A stretch of DNA of 64,000 bases from Prinia subflava (GCF_021018805.1 NC_086251.1:15357098-15421097); one strand, 5' to 3'. Positions 22,764 through 36,741 are shown, counted from the first letter of the stretch. Program-made: numbers and translations. The notes: generated by a model from the letters alone, not told the origin.

Positions 22764-22823
22764 ATGAGGCGGCTGCCCCTGCCCTGCCTCCTGCTGCTGC
22801 CGCCGCTGCTGCTGCTGGCCGAG
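22764..22823 (+). CDS. first coding exon of an unidentified secreted or membrane protein (signal peptide)
   Basis: The ATG at 22764 sits in a near-ideal Kozak context (gccaccATGa). Twenty codons encode MRRLPLPCLLLLPPLLLLAE, a textbook signal peptide: two Arg, a Leu-rich hydrophobic core and a small-residue end. The exon then meets GAG|GTGAGA, a strong splice donor, leaving a phase 0 intron. The coding is partly a CTG/CCG triplet run (22788-22817), so length may vary between individuals. The exon is within a CpG island and the gene runs to the right. The mature protein begins in an exon I cannot identify within the remaining 41 kb, so the family cannot be named. Upstream, the same frame stays open for 117 codons back to a weak ATG at 22413. 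Confidence 0.75.
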
Positions 22824-25800
22824 GTGAGACCGAGCTGCGGGAGGCGGGGGGCTGCCGCACCTGCCCCTGGCTCGGCGGGGAGCCGGCGGGGCAGGTGTGC
22901 GGCCGGGCTCGGGCTTTGTCCCGCAGCGGCTCCGCCGGTGCCGCCCGCGGAGCGGAGGGGAGGCGGCGGGGCCGCGGTGTGGCCCGGCGGGGCCGTCGCT
23001 CACCTGGGGCGGGATCCCCGCGGCCTCCCCCTGCCCCCCGCCCGGCCGCAGCCGGGCTGCGCTGGGGTTTAACCCGGCCGTGCAGCCGCGTGGCTCCTTT
23101 CGGGGCATGAGGCTGCCCCGGTTGTTTGCCTGGGTAAATGCTGCCCTGGGTCCAACAGGGAAGGCTCCAGTCTCCCCAGTGTTGTAGCTTGCCCTCCTCG
23201 TGTCGCTGCTGGTTAATTATATTAATAGGGTATAAATGGTGATAGGGTGTTTGTGCATTGCCCGTGCACATCGCCCGCCGGGTTACAGCTTTCGGGATCA
23301 GCGCGGAGTTTCCACGGGAAAACGCTGCCGTGGTGCGGAGCGAGCAGCCCTGGCGGTGCAGGGCAGCAGATCAGCAGGAGGCCTTGGCCGGCACGCTTGG
23401 CTTTGAGGCCCCGCTCTGTTCCCACGTGTGTTGCAGGATGTTCTTCCAAGAACACCTTTCGGTGATGTAAATCAGAACGCTTGCCAGGTTACCCACTCAG
23501 CATGCTGGCACAGACTCTTTCACCCCTGCTTCCCTCGGCTGATGATGTTCTCAGTGTTCCCATAGGAGTGCTTCATGGCTGCTCTGAACTCTGATGTTCT
23601 GGGGCTTGCTGAACTTTTGCTTCCAGATGTACCCGCTTGTCCTCTTTGCCTCAGTGGTTTCTGCTACAGAAGTGTGAATGTGTGTTGATGGGAACCAAGG
23701 TGCTCACTAATCTGTGGTGACAGATCTGCCTGAGAGCTGCAGAGTAGAACTGTACTGCTGCTTTACATTTTTGACTGCTTTTTCCTTAGCTGGTGTTGGC
23801 ACCAGCTTGTGATTGCAACCAATGACTGTTTAAAACCTTTGCTCCTTGTCTCCTCTGTTTCACTTTGGAGTACCTTGCAGCGTTTTGTCATTTGATCTAT
23901 GTTTGTTGTTGTACCAAGCCTAGGTTTAAAAATCCCTTCTGAATAAGAGCTATAACTGGATTGAGTGTTGAAGTACACTAGCATTTTGGAAGACCTCAAA
24001 GGAGGCCTAGATTTCCCTTGGGGTACAGCCTTGTGGGATCTGCCTGCCATGACCTCTGTTTATAGTTTTTCTTTTCAAACTAGGTATGAGATCTTGTGAC
24101 TTGGTGATATCTAATGTTCTCTGAGTCAGGCTCTTAATTGTTGTCTAGTGTGATTAATAATAATACTGAAAAAGTAGACCCTCTCCTCAATTACATGTAG
24201 TTATATTTATGCATTCATCATCTTGGGACCCAGCTGCAGACCCTCAACTAGGTCTTGTCATCCCCTGATGTTATCAGAGCTCCTGTCAACATGCTGCAGG
24301 ACACAGGTGAGTCCTGCAGATTTTGGTGTGGCTCATAATTTTAGGTGGGAACTCTGCAGCTCATAGTGTCACTTTTGAAAATTTAGAAGACAACATTCTT
24401 AATTTTGACTTAATTGTACCTGTGAATGTGAAGGCTGAGGCAAGGAAGTCTCAGTTTACCAGGCTTCTTAACTAGTGCTGATCAGCACCTGGTGGAGTTC
24501 TGAACATTAGGAGCACATGCTTGAACTGCAGACAGGTGGGGAGAAAGGTCCTTTAGGACTTTTTTCCTTAGAGGAATAGGATGTAAACCAGGTGCTCACT
24601 GGTAGTGTGATTCTACAAATCATCCTCTCGTTTGAAATTACTAAATTTCATCATAGCCACTTATATCAGGTAGGGTGGGATAACTTATATTTGAAAAGGG
24701 CATTGTGTGTCTATAGCCTATAAGCAATAAGGATGCAGAATAAAGCCTGGCTTGGAGGCAGTGTTTTAAGCACTTGCCCATTTTAACGCTGTTGCCACGG
24801 TCTTGCCATCTAAAACTGAGGATGTTCTCTAATAGGGCACAGTTCTGCTCTTTGTGTAGGGTTCTTTGTGTAGGCTCAGGTGAGTGTTAGAGTTGGCCGG
24901 TGTTGTTTGAGGTGTGGCTTGTGCTCAGGTACAGGGACATGGCCTGGCACTACCTGGCACTACCTGGAGGCATTTAGCTGCTGTAGGAAGGTGACAGCAG
25001 CTGACAGGGCTGTCAGGCATGTGGCATCAGCTGGGCTCCGTGTGTTGCCAGGAAGAGCTGTCGCCCCTTCTCTGCAGTCTCCCAGGCAGCCCCTGAGTGG
25101 GAAGGCAGCGGGTGGGGTGGAAGTGTCTCTGGCTGGGCCTGGCCCCTGTGTTGCCTTTCGGATGATTGTGGGCTCGGAGAGGGGGCAGCGCTCCACACTG
25201 ACACCATTGTGGGCCCGAGCACACGCAGGGAGCGGGAAGCAGCCAGAGCTGCAGCGGCTGTGTCATGGCAGCTCCTCAGTGGTGTGATGGGCACGTGATC
25301 TTTCTGTGGTGTCTTTTACTGAAGAATAAGCATCTTGCTTGTTTTTGAGGAATTACAACATAGTGGGCAAGGTTGGAGTTGTTAAAAAACAAACCTTGCT
25401 CTCTGCTTTTTATTGAGAGTGATCATATTAGTGATATGATAAATAACGTCTACTAATAAAAGAGCAACAGTGGTGTTGGGCTTGTTTTGGTGTTTAGAAT
25501 TACAAATGCCTTTTATGTGGACCTAATAGCTTGTTGTTTCATCTTATTCCATACACAGAACTACTGATGCTGTGTGAGTTGATTATATAGGATTATGACT
25601 TAATTGCTGGTGTGAATTTCCAGCTGAGGAGTTTAAATGAAGAAGCATCTTATCTCAAATGTGGGCTTGCCATGTGTGTATGTTGCATGTGAGATAATTT
25701 CTGCTATGTATTGGTCATTATTAATCATCCTTGTTGAGTCTTCTTCTGTATAGTACACTAAATTTAAATTTTAGTTTGTGAAATTATTCCGGGTAATCTT

Positions 25801-28800
25801 CAGCAAATTCAAGAATAAGTTAATAGTAATTTCCATTTAATTTTGTGACAGGTCTACTTACAGAGGCTTACAAAAAGAATAAAGATTGAGAAATGTGAGG
25901 CTCCCTTGCTGCTTCTGTACATGAGCTTCTGGGGTAAACCCTTTAATGGCCACTATTAAAAACATGGGTATGAGCATTGCTGATCTGGAGACCTGAGCAG
26001 GCCTGAACTTAAGCAGCATAGACCAGAAGGGGAAGCTGTAGCTGTGAACAGCGTCTGCTTGGGTCTGAGGAGCTTAGAAATAAAATTCATCTGCTGGGCC
26101 AGGTTATTTTTGTGTGATGACTGCTTTAATTTTTGTTTAAAACGGCAACGCAGGTTAATTTCCTGAGCTTCTCTGTGTTCCTTACAAAGCCCCGCAACAC
26201 AAGCACCTTCTGCAGTGCTCAATGGAGGCTTTGTCTTCAGCGTGGCATGGATGTGCCTAGTGCTTCCTTAGAGGCATTGGCTGGCTGCACATTGCAGCAC
26301 ACTCACATGGTTTCCAATACTTCGAGTCTTCAGCCAGCAACACACAACAAAATATCTTCTGCATATTTGAGATCAGAATTCAGGCCCACAGTGGAAATGT
26401 TGTCTGTGCAAACAGCCATGCTATTATTAGTACTTCCTCAATTATGTGAGCTACATGCAAGTCTTTGTTGAGAATTTTCATGGCATGTAATGTTTTTATG
26501 GTTTGAGTTGCTAAATATGAGCAAAATTGCTGCTGTTTCAAAATCTTTGGTTGTGCATTGAGCAGGGCATAATCTATGTAATTTTAATTTATGCATTTCC
26601 TTCTTTCGACTGGAGTTACAGAGTATCATAGAGGGAGCATTTTGACAGTGTTGGAGAGTGGTTGGGTACTTGGATGTTTGCAGGTGCAAAGCCTCTCTAT
26701 GACATTTACTTGCCTGCCTGAAGGATTCTTGGTATGCACAAATGCAAGAGACACTACTAAACCAGTTGGTGGCTGCACATCTGGTTGTTAGCCTGGTGCT
26801 TTTAGTTTGTCTCCAAAATTTGAATGCAAATAGTACCTTGAATGTCGTGAAAGGTTGCTAGAAGTGTAGGAAGAGCTAGTTGAATTTTTTCCAACAGAGA
26901 GGGCCTACTGCTATGTAGGGATGGGAGAGTGAAAGAGCTTTGCCTTAAATGGAGCTATCAGTAGGAAATTAATTTTCAGTAGGAAATGACTGTGCAGGGG
27001 AGGACTTTAATTGGGAGGGGGTGAACGTGTGCTAATATGAAGTGTTAGAAAGCAAAGAGTGTGGGGGGAAGAGTGATCAGGCATCACAGGAAGGGAAGAA
27101 GAAAACAGATGCACTGCTCTGGAAGGCTGCAGCAAGGCTTTTCTCTAAGTGCTTTCCAGCTGTTCCCAAATGTATCTGCACATAAACAGGCCTCCTGGGG
27201 CTATTAATCCAAAATTCCAGGAGAAAATCCAAGATTAAGTGGGAAAAGTATTTCTGTAATCCAGCAAAGAATGGACATGTAAGTGTGGTCCAACCAGAGC
27301 TGACTCAGTAAGTTCATGGCCCCCTTTAGTCATCTTCTATGGCCTTCATAGGCTTTGAGTGGAAAAGGCAGGGAAAGGTACATCCGTATCTTTCCATTAA
27401 TGTTGTTGGTATTTGGCATGTCACTGAAAGTACTTTTCCTACCATCATCAGGAAATTGGGAGAACCCCTTAATTTTAGAAGCCAGGCAGTCCACCCATCA
27501 GTCTTTTCCTTCTGTGCTCTCTGTGAAGATACCAAAGGCCATGTAGGAAAGCTTCTTTCTCCATTGGCAGAAATGTAATGGGAGAAAAGGTAACTGTGCT
27601 TTTCAGTGTGTCTCAGAATTGAAGAAGTTGCACCAAAGAAGAAGAAGAAGAAATGGCAGCTCTAAATGAAGGAAGGAGTGATGTTGGTGTTTGCTGTGGT
27701 ACCAGACCTGTGGGGTTTGTAACTGAGCTCGGCTATGCATGGTGCTTCAAACCCAGCTGGTATGAGTGGGAGAGAGGGCTGAGGCTGTGTTCCACATGAG
27801 TACTGCTTCAGGGAGGAGAAGGAACCCCTGTTAGGGTCACCTTCAGGCTCTCCAGGCCAGTGCCTGGAAGTCTTTTTCTTTCCAGTGTTGCCCATCTACT
27901 TGTTTCCTGTTCTTGTACCTCCCATCTGTTTGGTACACTTGTGAATTTTCTCATTCTTTTGTACAGTTTTAGCCAAACTGAACAAGTGAAAGAAATACCT
28001 AGCGTGTCATTGGGAAGTTCCTATTGCATGCAAAGGTTTTGTTGTGTTCAGCATGTGGGCTTCTGCTTTAGGGTTGAGAATATGGGTCCTTTCTTTAAAT
28101 GTTGAGTTGGGTATTTTGTTTATTGGAAGGGCTGAATGGTTTTTTGGTTGATTGGTTTGGCTTTGTGGTGTGCAGGAGAATGCTGTCCACATACTGTAGT
28201 AGTGGTTTTTGTGTTCTGTGCACCAAATGAGCCAGGTCTTGAGTATAAAGAGTAATTTGTGTGAACTTCAGCCCTATTTTCCTCATTGAAAGTATGAAAT
28301 TTTTACTTCTGAGACTGTAAAATTATCAAGTAAAGACTTGAACAACAGGTGCAGAGCTTTATTGCAAATTACAGCCTGTCTCTTGTGGCCTGGTAAGCAG
28401 ATGCAGTCTCTTAGCACTTCTGAGCCCCAAAGTGCTGGGGCCCTCTCTCCCATCCTAGCCCAGGTGGGTGCCTGGGAGCTTTCCCTGGCTAGGCTGTTAG
28501 ATTTGTATCTATGACACAGCCGGCTCTGTGATTAGGTGCATGCTCAGAGTAATTCCTTACTTCCTTTTGGCACTATTTTGGTAGGGTTTTTTTGGTGTCT
28601 GCCAGCTTGCAAGCAGTTGGGCTGCACCTAGCCTGCGTGGGAGTGCTCCCCAAAGAGGGTTATTTGTGCAGACCACATTGGTGGAAACCCAGCCTGTCCT
28701 TGGTCATTGAGGGATTGTAGCCTGGCATGGTTTTAAATGTATATTTAAAAGCCTTTGCTTCTGCTAGTTCAGCAGGATTTTTTTTTTGATGGAGTGTGTC

Positions 28801-31800
28801 AAAATGAATCATTCATGGATGTCCTGGCAGATGGGTGGTAAGAGAGAGAACTCTGCATGCCTGTAAGAAGACTCCTGGTCCAGTTCATGATGTTACACAT
28901 CCTGGTCTGCTTGCTGATTGTTTGTCTCTGCAATGGTAGATGGCTCTGGAGGGTGTTTTTGCACAGGAATGCTGGTGGCTTTTGTTTCTGCATTCCCCAT
29001 CTTGGTGGAGCTTAAACAGAGCTTTCTGTCATTATTTCCTCTTATGCACTTGGACTCCAGTAAATTAGAGCACTTTTAATAAGCCTCCTTGTTTATTTTC
29101 TTGTCTACACGCATGAACAGGTCACTGCTGGCAAGTCTATTTCTACGTACCTGGTTTTGAGTCCTCACTTTCAAATTGTATTTTCCACCAGCTCTCTTTC
29201 TCAAATTAAGGAGAGAGCCATGCAGAGGATGCCAGCCAGAGGATTAGTTTGTGAGGGCCACATTGGCTCCTGAGACAGGAGGATGCTGCAAAGGATGGGG
29301 CAGGCCAGCCTATATAAACAGCAAAGCATGGGACCATCCATGGTGTTACAGACTGGGAAAGCTTCCTGCTGCCTCCCCATAGCAGTTGTTGTGCTGCAGG
29401 ATCGACAGTCCCTGTAGATAAGTGGAGGTTGCTTCTTTCTGCTGCCTTTCCTTCCCAGGGTTTCCTCATGCCCAAAGTAGCCCAGACAACGGAGTCCCAG
29501 ACTCTCACCTTGAAACTTTCATCTTAATTTTCATGAAGGTCTCATGAGAAGGGGAAAGTTGTGACACTTCATTTTAGTTACCTTCATCTGTCTGCATCAG
29601 CTTAAGGACAGCTGAATTGTTAGTTACTGTCTGAATTCATAGTAAGAGAGGTTCCATCTCTGTCTTTATTTGTCAAAACCTGCTCTGCTGCTTGACTTTG
29701 TGCAAGGTGGCCTCTGTGCTTTGAAATGGAAAGAGCAAGGTGGATGCTGGAGTGGAAAGGAACGAGGCTTCCACCACTAGGGACATCTGGATTGGAAAGG
29801 CAACTAGTTTTGTGTGCTGGCAGGGGTTTGGGGTAAATGAGCTCTCTGAGGGCAAGATGTGGTTTTGGCTGACAAAGACAAGGGCTTCCACTGATTCCCT
29901 CTGGGATGAGGTGAAAGAAAAGCACATTAGCCGAAAGTAGCATTGTGGAACCATCAAAAGGTACTGACTTGGTCTTGCTGGTGGTTTGAGTGTAATATGA
30001 GATTTACTCATATTTACTTTTTAAACAACATTTACTTTTTAAACAACAAATGTGACTTTTTATGAAACACAATGTGATGAAAAGAATGGGTGCCTGTGGC
30101 TAGCATCAAATTTACATATGTAAAATTGTATTGTGTTAATAAGGGAATTTAGAGTTTTCTTCCTTTTGTGATCATGATCTTTGATTCTGCAGGAATTTTA
30201 CATACTTATAAATACATCAATTAAGGGGGAGATGAAATGGACAACAATAAATTGGTAGGGTCCTCTTGGATCATCAAATTCTGTTTTCTTTATTTGCTTT
30301 TCCCTAGTGAAGGCAGATATGGGAATTCTAAAGTCTTTTTCATACTGCACATTTTATAATTGCCCATTTTATAATCAAGTTTGGAATTGAGTCGATGGCA
30401 TTGCTGCTACATGAATTATACTTTCTAAATTCTAGTATTCTTTCCATCTGCTTGCAGGTCAGCTACTTCTTCTAATACTTGGCCTAAAGTTCAATACCAA
30501 CAAAAATATCCTTTTGGTGGTCAGTTCTGATGTGATTTTTGGTTTTTTTGCTAAGTAGGTTGTGCCTGGTTAACTGAGGTCTTTGATGGTTTCACCTTCC
30601 ATGGATTTATACTTCTTTATTTTATAAAGGGGAAATACAGGAATTGTAACCACCGTTTCCTTCCCGCAGTCTTTGTAAACGTGTATCTTCAACAAAAAAA
30701 AAGAAGTTGTTTCTCAGGGGAAGTTGGTTATCTTCGGTTCAGTTTCCATAACGCTTTCAGGGTAATTCACCTCTCACTCTGTGCAGCTGGGCACCAGGGA
30801 GGAATGAGCAGCCCAGCTTTGAGGTCAGGATCTGGCACACTGGGCGTGTCACAGACACAGGCCTGGTGTTCTAAACTCAGAGTTTCTGATAGATTTTGTA
30901 TCTGACAGCTGAGGAAAGGAGACTGACATGCTCTTACGTGAGGTAAAGGAGCAGCATTAATATTTGCAGGATAAAATTTGTTTGGGTTTTTTTTTCTTTT
31001 TTTATTCTTATTAATTCAATATCTCTCTGCTGTTCAAAATCTTGTTTCTGAGATTAAAGGAAAAAAGGAAAAATTTTTGTGAAAGTTTCTTTTGCATTTT
31101 TTCAAGTGAGTGATAGAGTAGCCAGCTATTCTGATTAACTTTGTCTAGTTTTAAGACTTCTTCCAACCAACTAAGAAACCTCTTGCTTTATTGGTACTAT
31201 TAAATTGAACAGGTTCATTGGAGTTATCAGTGAAAAATTAAATGCATTGCCACATCCATTTTAAAATAATTTAAACTATCCCTAAGCACTGATAGGTATT
31301 GGTATTGTGAATGTGTTAAATGAAATCCAATTTTAAGACATAATTATGGGAAAGGACTAGGCTGTTAGTTCTGGAAGTGGATCTGTTGGGCCTTTGTTCT
31401 GTAATCTCCATAACAATGCAGGTAATTGTATGTATATGACAAATCTCAACAATACACTCCTTTGTCCCTATTAAAAGAGAGAAAACTTGCCTTTGTCTGT
31501 AACTTATTAAGGACTTGCATTTGGACATGTTAAAATTTTGGCGAGATAGTTACAGAGAAAAAAACCTAGCTAGTTAACGGAAGGGAAAAAAAGTTATTTT
31601 ATGTGTTGAATCCATTTGGAAACAGGCCTTTTTTCCAGCTTAGCAGTTACAGATGAAATGTTGTTCCAAAGTGTTTAGATGCTTCTTCCTAAGACATGAC
31701 TTTAACAGCCAAGTCCTCCAGCAGTGTGTTACTGCATTTTTATCTTCTTGTGTTTCTCTCCGATGATTTTTCACTATTGCTGAAGGGTAGTTGATCTAAA

Positions 31801-34800
31801 ATCTAAATATCTTAACATGTTTTTTATGTGGATTTAAGACTATATAATGAAAGTGTAATTGCTTCTGAGCTTTTATTGTGTGTGCCCAGTTCCTCTGTGA
31901 CATCCTTGTTTCTGATGTCTGCTATACACTTGTAGTAAAATAGCCACATTAAAGAAGCTAATAATCAGCTCTCTATATTCATGAATTTGAAGGCCTAAAA
32001 TTCTTGAAAAAAAAGAGCTGTATCCTTAACTAACTTTATAATGTGCTTTAAAAAACCACCAAACACCCAAACTAAAAAGTCTTCCAACAAGCAATTATAT
32101 GCTTTTGATGATTAAAAGATATAATTAGTTTACTGTGCTCTGAATTAAGCCAACATTCTCTTTCTTTCTTGCCCACAATATTTTGGGGAATCCTGCCACT
32201 GCTGATGAGAGTGCATGTGCTGAGCTTTAGCCAGCAGCAAATATTTGCAGGTGGATGCAATATCTGGAGCACCCTTAGGCAGTACTCATTTCCCAGTCCT
32301 ACAAGACACATCTACGGTATGTGGTTTAACTGGTATTTATTTAACCATTGTCTTCTGACTCAGTTTCATAATTTTACATGTATCTGTTGAACTATTTTGT
32401 GGTTCAGTGTGCAAAGCACAACACTGCAGGAGGATTGAGCAGAAGGTCAGAGCTGCTGTTTAGTTACTGCAGAGCATGCTTTTCCCTCTTCACTGATAAT
32501 GGAGCCTAGTTCTCTTTATGGTGGAATTGGTTAGGACTTCATCTAAGTTCTCTTCTAAGTTTCTGGAAGTTTGAGCAGCCTACAAAAAAAAAAAAAAAAA
32601 AGTCCTTTTCACTCACTTGCACTGTTTTGGACTTGCAGGAAGGGCCTGCTGTCCTTCCAGCAGTTATTAAGTTAATGACTGGGTGATTCACACAGAGCAG
32701 CCCCTGCTCCATCCTAGCAGAGCCACTGCCTGCTTGCCGTGCTGCTGCTGGACAGAAAGGGATTTCTGATAACCTTCACTGTGCCCCACAGGTTATACTG
32801 CATGCAGAATTCTGTGCAGTGTGTTTATGGTTTGTAAGCAGTGTGTGCAGTGATTCTTCCTAAGTTTAGGGCTATTCACAACACCCAGCACAGTTGCTAA
32901 GAAGAAGAGTAAGTTGTAATGCCCAGCTCTGCAAAAAAACTGTTGCTGCACATTGAGTCTCCTGCAGTCTTGTTTCTGCAAATTGCCTACCTTAGTTGCT
33001 TCTTCCCTCTTGTAAATGATTTTTTTTAATTGAAAAAAGGCAAGATGAAAGAAAATGGGTATCTCATATGTAGACATTTATTCAGTCATTGCTACATGTA
33101 GTATTTGTCACTGTTGTCTCCAGATTTCATCAAAATTCATTCCATGAATGTTAATCTGAGTTTTGCAGTCAGAACTGGTCAGCTGAACATTCTGTCTCCT
33201 CCTGTAGAAATGTGTGGAAAAGATGGGAGATAAGATAGTGCCGAACTTCAGCTTCCGTTTGGAACAAAGATCTCTTACTTTTGCTTTCCTGAAGTCAGAC
33301 ATTTGCTCTTCCATGCTCCAGCACAAAACGTGGCACTGATGAAATCCTGCTGGAGTTGTGAAGATGAAGTTAATGACTGAGAAGTTCTAGGACTTTGCAG
33401 TAGGTTGTTGTGTCAAGGTTTGTTAGAGGACTTGGGAGCTGCTCAGCTGCGACCCCTCAAGTCTTTTTTGCACTTTCCTCCCCTTTCTTACACTGGCTGT
33501 GTTGTGTGACCTAGAGGTTGTGAATGTCATGGGACATTATAGTTGTACATGAATACTACTAAGGAATCCTGTGGGGTTAGGATCTCTGGCAATGACTTAG
33601 AAAAAGAAATCTTCCTCAGTCGGCAGGTGCATACAGGAAATCAGCATATACCCCACCTCACCTGTTTTCACCAGGATTCACTTCTGCTCACAAACTGCAT
33701 CAAAAATGAGAGCTGCAGGGGGGAAAAAAGCTTCCTTTATACAACTTCCTGTATTTTGTGAATACAGGGTTCCTTTTTGGTCATGAATGGGTTATAAATC
33801 AGACAAAAGCGGGGTTGTGGGGTCTCGTCTCTTTCTTGTGCAAGTGAATTGGCTAATTCTTGGTGGGTTTGTAGATAGGAAAGGCATTCCTTACATCAGG
33901 CACAGATGGGGGAAGGGTTCTTGTGTGGTGAGATAGACATTTACCTCTAGACACTGGGCAGCCTGTGGTAAACCACTCGAGTGCTTGGGAAAAGGGAGTA
34001 GGAGTGTGAGTGAGGCTGCACAAAACCTTGGCAGGCGTTTAGTGGGACAGTGAATATCACCCTGGATATGTGTCATGGAGCAAGTCCCTGGAGCTGCTGC
34101 AGTTCTGAAGCTGCTGCTCATAGCAAGTGGGGCAGGAAGAGACTTTGGGGTGCTAGGGAGCTTCTGAAGAGATGGCACATGGATGTGCAGATCCTGCTAA
34201 AAGTAACAGCCTTTATATTGAAAAGGTGCAAAAATCAGCTGGTAAAATATCTGCATTGTAAATGGTTTCTGTCAGGCTGTTCTAGCCCCCGACAGGGTGT
34301 ATTGAACATCACTGAAACAAACCTGTTTGTTGCCTTTGCACAGCAAATGCTTTCTTTTCTGACCAGCAAAACCCACAGTTTGTTTCTGGATATCCCATAG
34401 GGCTATGACTGGTCTTGTGAGCAGTCTGTGGTTTGTATGTATGGAGTGGTGTTTGGAGGACTTTAATTAGAGATGTTCCTGTCCCTGCTTTAATGCAGCA
34501 GAGAGAGCTAAACAAGAACTGCGTGTGGGTACAGCTGAGGAGGACAAATGTACGAGAGGATACTTGAGCCTGGGGTGTAAGCACTCCTTCATCGTGTCCA
34601 TCTCTGTGGAAGCAGAAGCAAAGTTTCTGAGGAAAAGGAAGTAGGTTGTTGGGGGAGGATGATGAGTAAACACAGAGTGTACATGAGTAGCAAGATTGCT
34701 GCAGCCTACGTAAGCTAACAGCGTGCCTCAGCTGTTGAAGCAGTGCCCAGGCATGTGCTGTTTCATTGCACAGAGCTGGACCGTATTCCTGCTGACATGG

Positions 34801-35209
34801 AACCGACCAGTCCACCTCCTTCTTCTTAATTAGATCCTCCTGGGACGAGACATCCCTTCTGAAATGAGAGGGAGGCCAAATTCACACACACCCACCACCC
34901 CCAGACCTCTGCACACTTGACAGCTGTGATAACATGGCACTATCCCCTCTAATTTGGTTAAAAGTGATGGAAGGCATTTCTGGACAGCTCGTGCTGAACC
35001 TGCAGGCTCTCTCTACGTGAGATCACCAGCTGTGTGCTGCTTGCAAAGAGGTGATGATGATCAGCGTCTACTGATGGTCAACTCATGATGATCTGAGAGC
35101 TTAAGAGGAGTGAGCCTGTCTGGTTCATCAGCTTCTCTGCACTGTGGCAAAGTCTCCAGTCTATGGTGATTGTTGTTGAGAGGAAGATGTGACTGGTGTT
35201 AGTGTTTGC
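22824..35209 (+). other. first intron, proximal part
   Basis: The region starts at the GTGAGA donor. After the CpG island ends near 23110 I see no exon with a recognisable product. Short duplications occur: a repeated cctggcacta unit near 24953 and ctttgtgtagg twice near 24850-24875. A GAA run lies at about 27636, and an A18 run at 32584-32601. Open frames such as 24880-25287 and 34309-34815 show no domain and overlap others on both strands, so I treat them as chance. Confidence 0.55.
30012..30047. repeat. perfect 18-bp tandem duplication
   Basis: The unit atttactttttaaacaac occurs twice in a row (30012-30029 and 30030-30047) without mismatch. It is a simple local duplication in the intron. 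Confidence 0.9.
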
Positions 35210-35239
35210 ATATATATATATATATACACACATACACAC
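35210..35239. repeat. TA/CA microsatellite
   Basis: Eight TA units (35211-35226) run into a short CA-rich stretch. It is likely length-polymorphic. Confidence 0.9.
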
Positions 35240-36160
35240 TTCAGGATATTGCCCAAAGCTCCTTAGCTGGGAGTGGGGCTACCTTGCTTGCTTTGAAAAT
35301 GCATGGGAAGGCAGTCTCTGTTCTGAAGTGCCCAAGTGTCTGTTATTTTAAGCCAAACTTAAATGGTGTGGCCCATTTAAGCCTAGCCCAGCTTACCTCT
35401 GGGGTGTGGGATGCACAGTGTGTGAGAGCACCCTCAGGTAGACACACTGTGCTGGTGATGCTGTGGTGAAATCTCCAAGCACACCTGAGATGGGCATCCT
35501 TGACACAGCCCTGTGGCACAACCTTTACTAAACTCCCCTCTCTGTGGGCCAGGTAATCCTGGGGTAACTTAAAGCTCCACCCATTCTGAGTTTTCTTAAT
35601 GCAAGTGTGAAAGGTATTTCTCACAGCATTTCTCATACTTGTTTCTAAATCAAGTATATCCCATTTTCTTAAGTCTCCTCTGTAGATACATAATTTCAAT
35701 TTGTCATTTTGATTGAAAATCCATCCTTAATGGCCTTGTCATTTACTTGGTTCCCTGCAATATATTATTTTAGAAATAAAGCTATTTTCATATTTTAGCA
35801 TTTTTATCAATATGAAACTTCAGAACATGATTTCTCTATGTAAAAAGTCTTCTGCTAAAATTCAACCCTGTTCTTTACAACTTTTTTTCTCCCCCTTTCC
35901 TTTTCTGCCCACACCTCAAGTCATATTTTAGGTATGTAGGTGGAATGAGTTTTACTAATGGGGAGGAAACAGTTACATTCAGTGATGATGGAGAGGAATA
36001 AATGCTTGTGTAGTGTGGTGACAAAGTGTTTTTTACAGAACTCAGACTGTAGTTGCACATGGTCTATGGTACAGCTTCCACCCCAGTTTATTTCATGCTT
36101 ATATTCAGTTTTTGCATATACGTGTCACAGAATAGTTTGGTTTCATTTTTATTTATTTAG

Positions 36161-36250
36161 CTTGCTGAGGAGGAAGAGGAGGAGGATGATGTTTTAATTG
36201 AAAGCAAAAATTCCTGGGAACCATATGCCTCACTTTTCAGTCAGCTCTAA
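36161..36250 (+). other. possible acidic terminal exon, phase 0
   Basis: A pyrimidine-rich stretch ending tttcatttttatttatttag resembles a splice acceptor. It is followed directly by 29 open codons reading LAEEEEEEDDVLIESK, then NSWEPYASLFSQL and TAA. The phase matches the exon at 22764-22823, so splicing would give a 49-residue product with a signal peptide and an acidic tail. I do not recognise it. GAG repeats code the acidic run, so chance is quite possible. The nearest weak poly(A)-like signal is CATAAA near 36289. Confidence 0.15.
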
Positions 36251-36741
36251 TTAAATTTCTTTTTCCTCCCTGTTTCTCCTTTGTGTGCATAAATGAGAAC
36301 TTACGTGGGAGATCCCCATCACTGTTATTGTGCCACAGTCTTGTTTTATGATCTTGTAGTTCCCTCTGTGTTGATCAGACACGTTGACAAAGATGGTTAT
36401 TACAGACACATTTTTTTATGTGGAAAGAGCTTGTGGAAGGTTAAATATTGCTACTGTAGTAGCACTTTGGTCAGTATTTCAAAGTGGTGATGAAAATCGA
36501 TGTGTTGAAGCCCTGGGAAAACTTCTGTTCTTAAATGTGGAGAAAAAGGCACGAGGGTCTGAAGTAACAGTGAAGTGAGGGCACACAGCTTGGACTTCCT
36601 GAATTTCTGTGCTGCTAAGTCTTTGCAAGGGGACCCTACTTACATTTTTGCTTTCTACCAAAAAGTCATTTTTAATACTAGTTGGTTTTTGAGTACCTGT
36701 AAAATAATGGGGTACTCTAGGTAGCATTAGACAGTTCAATA

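Larger units (their letters stand above)
22030..23110 (+). promoter_or_regulatory. CpG island promoter
   Basis: About 1.1 kb of very GC-rich, CpG-dense sequence stands out sharply from its AT-rich surroundings. GC boxes are visible (GGGGCGGGC at 22201-22209, GGGCGGGGC at 22642-22650, and a reverse CCGCCCCG near 22593). There is no clear TATA box. The island surrounds the first coding exon at 22764, so it is most likely the promoter and 5' UTR of that plus-strand gene. The transcription start cannot be placed from sequence. A divergent minus-strand transcript is possible but not supported by a convincing coding frame. Confidence 0.88.

Noticed and set aside
21789..23271. Long open frames on both strands across the CpG island (for example 233 and 227 codons on minus, 219 on plus)
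   Set aside because: GC-rich sequence has few stop codons, so frames stay open by composition. They are Arg, Pro, Ala and Gly rich and overlap each other. Only the short frame with Kozak start, signal peptide and donor is kept.
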